Shown piece by piece: positions 7,302 through 8,192 of a stretch of 8,192 nucleotides of DNA. The position numbers were made by a program, and so were the translations under genes. The notes beneath the pieces were generated by a model. The model was not told where the DNA came from and ran no database searches. It saw only the letters and a list, made by a program, of their open reading frames with translations. This stretch comes from UBA1737 sp045653225. GTDB lineage: Bacteria; Bacillota_I; Bacilli_A; ML615J-28; CAG-313. The DNA is taken from positions 1 through 8,192 of the forward strand of contig JAZOLP010000028.1 in the NCBI GenBank assembly GCA_045653225.1, in the 5' to 3' direction. Position 1 is the stretch's first letter. Each line of letters begins with the position of its first letter.

Positions 7302-7946
7302 TTATTTTATAATTTCTAATAATTCAATAATATCATTAATAATAAAGTTTGGCATACTTTCGATTAATTCGTTATCAACAGCATACCCATATGTAACACC
7401 AATAGAATCTACCATATTATCTTTAGCCCCTAATATATCAAATTTTCGATCACCAATCATTATAACTTTAGTCAAATCTTTGATTTCTAATGATTCTATA
7501 GCATACTTTATAACTCCTGATTTTTCCCCTCTTTTTCCATCAAAAGTAGCGCCAGCTATAAATGTAAAATAATTAAAAATATTTAATCTTTTTAAAATAC
7601 TTATTGAAAATACTTCAGGTTTAGACGTTGCTACAACATGTTTTTTTCCATTTTCATAAAGTTTTTTTAAAGTTTCTTCAACATTTTTATATAATTCACA
7701 CTCTAAGATACCTAGTTCTTTAAATCTTTCTCTATAATAAGCAACCGCTAAAAGAGCATCTTCTTCACTCATATTAAAATACTTCATAAATGAATCTTTT
7801 AAAGGTGGACCAATAAATACAGTTAATTCATCTAATGATGAAATTTTAATATTAAACTTATCTAATGCGTATGCAACACACTTAGTAATCCCTTCTTTTG
7901 GTTCTATTAAGGTACCATCTAAGTCAAATAAAATATATTCATACAT
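7302..7946 (-). CDS. HAD-superfamily phosphatase (phosphoglycolate phosphatase / 5'-nucleotidase-like)
   Basis: A 214-aa cytoplasmic hydrolase with all four HAD motifs. Motif I is ILFDLDGTL, with nucleophile D8 and acid/base D10. Motif II is VATSKPE, with T107/S108. Motif III is K142 in GEKSG. Motif IV is MIGDRKFD, with D166 and D170 holding Mg2+. A helical cap lies between motifs I and II (about residues 16-85) and contains FIGPPLKDSF at 44-53, a signature of the HAD_5NT/Gph-like branch whose members remove phosphate from nucleotides or small phosphorylated metabolites. The exact substrate cannot be read from the sequence, so I give no symbol. I chose the ATG at 7946-7944 because AGGAG lies 8 nt before it. 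A TTG further upstream at 7973 has no ribosome binding site. The preceding gene ends 43 nt upstream, so read-through or a weak local promoter could express it. Confidence 0.9.
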   Translation of the reverse strand: MYEYILFDLDGTLIEPKEGITKCVAYALDKFNIKISSLDELTVFIGPPLKDSFMKYFNMSEEDALLAVAYYRERFKELGILECELYKNVEETLKKLYENGKKHVVATSKPEVFSISILKRLNIFNYFTFIAGATFDGKRGEKSGVIKYAIESLEIKDLTKVIMIGDRKFDILGAKDNMVDSIGVTYGYAVDNELIESMPNFIINDIIELLEIIK

Positions 7947-7954
7947 AATACACG

Positions 7955-7959
7955 CTCCT
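7955..7959 (-). promoter_or_regulatory. Ribosome binding site deciding the HAD phosphatase start
   Basis: AGGAG lies 8 nt before the ATG at 7946. It excludes the in-frame TTG at 7973 as the main start. Confidence 0.7.
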
Positions 7960-7963
7960 AAAA

Positions 7964-7972
7964 AATATATCA
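7964..7972 (-). promoter_or_regulatory. Possible weak extended -10 promoter for the HAD gene
   Basis: TGATATATT on the minus strand fits a TGn extended -10 element in the 43-nt gap before the HAD gene. The sequence 17 nt upstream (TAAATT, 7992-7987) is a poor -35 box. The gene may equally be read from the upstream gene's promoter. Confidence 0.3.
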
Positions 7973-7989
7973 AGAATAATTATTCAAAT

Positions 7990-8192
7990 TTATTTTAGTT
8001 TAAATAACTTTTCAACAATGTTCAAAGTCTCTTGAATAGTTCTTTTTTCATCCCTTATTATCACATTAAAACCAGAGTTGTTAAAATAATCATAAATATC
8101 TTTATTATTTACTCTTTTTAAGCATTCTTTAAAATTCATTAATGCATTATCAGGATTATTTTCTTCTAATAATAATTTGTATAAAAATTGTT
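7990..8192 (-). CDS. C-terminal end of an unidentified protein (partial)
   Basis: An open frame enters from the right edge (first whole codon 8190-8188) and runs 66 codons to a TAA at 7992-7990. The visible part begins QFLYKLLLEENNPDNALMNF and ends with a charged amphipathic helix, TIQETLNIVEKLFKLK. Composition and codon use match the neighbouring genes, and the other two minus-strand frames are closed by stops soon after the right edge. The sequence NVIIRDEKRTIQETL resembles the C-terminal end of P-loop nucleoside or nucleotide kinase-like proteins, but no P-loop or other decisive motif lies in the window, so I do not assign a function. It is in the same orientation as the HAD gene, 43 nt upstream of it, and could be its operon partner. 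Confidence 0.7.
   Translation of the reverse strand, partial: QFLYKLLLEENNPDNALMNFKECLKRVNNKDIYDYFNNSGFNVIIRDEKRTIQETLNIVEKLFKLK

Noticed and set aside
7974..7985. Palindrome GAATAATTATTC as a terminator after the right-edge gene
   Set aside because: It is a perfect 12-bp palindrome without a loop and nearly all A/T, so any hairpin would be weak. A T-run follows on the minus strand but the stem is not convincing. It could equally be a chance AT palindrome.

Overview
The window is AT-rich DNA with every recognisable gene on the minus strand. The standard genetic code is used: TGG encodes Trp and TGA works as a stop in an ATGA start/stop overlap. Strong AGGAG-type ribosome binding sites, sigma-A-like promoters, short intergenic gaps, lipoprotein signals and Big_2 Ig-like domains suggest a low-GC Firmicute, possibly of the Erysipelotrichia or a mollicute-related Bacilli lineage. 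That placement is inference. No rRNA, tRNA, CRISPR array, insertion sequence or phage gene was seen.

Right to left, in the direction of transcription: (a) 7990-8192, the C-terminal end of an unidentified protein, then a HAD phosphatase (7302-7946) and a two-helix membrane protein (6774-7286), closed by a strong hairpin terminator (6740-6769). (b) An extended -10 promoter (6699-6727) drives two tightly coupled genes: a cytoplasmic beta-lactamase-fold serine hydrolase (5705-6670) and an exported protein (4275-5702), ending at a hairpin (4236-4270). (c) A consensus promoter (TTGAAA, 17 nt, TATAAT), whose -10 box lies in a tandem 7-bp repeat, drives a four-gene operon: a GlpA-like FAD oxidoreductase with a BFD-type Fe-S tail, a second FAD/NAD oxidoreductase, a DUF1667 four-cysteine protein and a class I methyltransferase. 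It ends at a hairpin (303-327). (d) A separate promoter (240-268) drives a lipoprotein that runs off the left edge.

The most interesting gene is the exported 475-aa protein. After a signal peptide and two Big_2 Ig-like domains it carries a domain I recognise as barnase-like (guanyl-preferring RNase, N1/T1 family). Every barnase catalytic position has a counterpart: K299, E347, R374, R378 and H405. The beta-hairpin between R378 and H405 is 12 residues longer than in barnase and contains a 12-residue loop matching an EF-hand calcium site (D385 to E396). No barstar-like immunity gene is visible. A calcium-dependent surface RNase that is silent in the low-calcium cytoplasm is a testable hypothesis.

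The three-gene redox core of operon (c) resembles the clostridial and Thermotoga-type anaerobic glycerol-3-phosphate dehydrogenase-like cluster (GlpA-like, pyridine nucleotide-disulfide oxidoreductase, DUF1667/COG3862), here with a methyltransferase appended.
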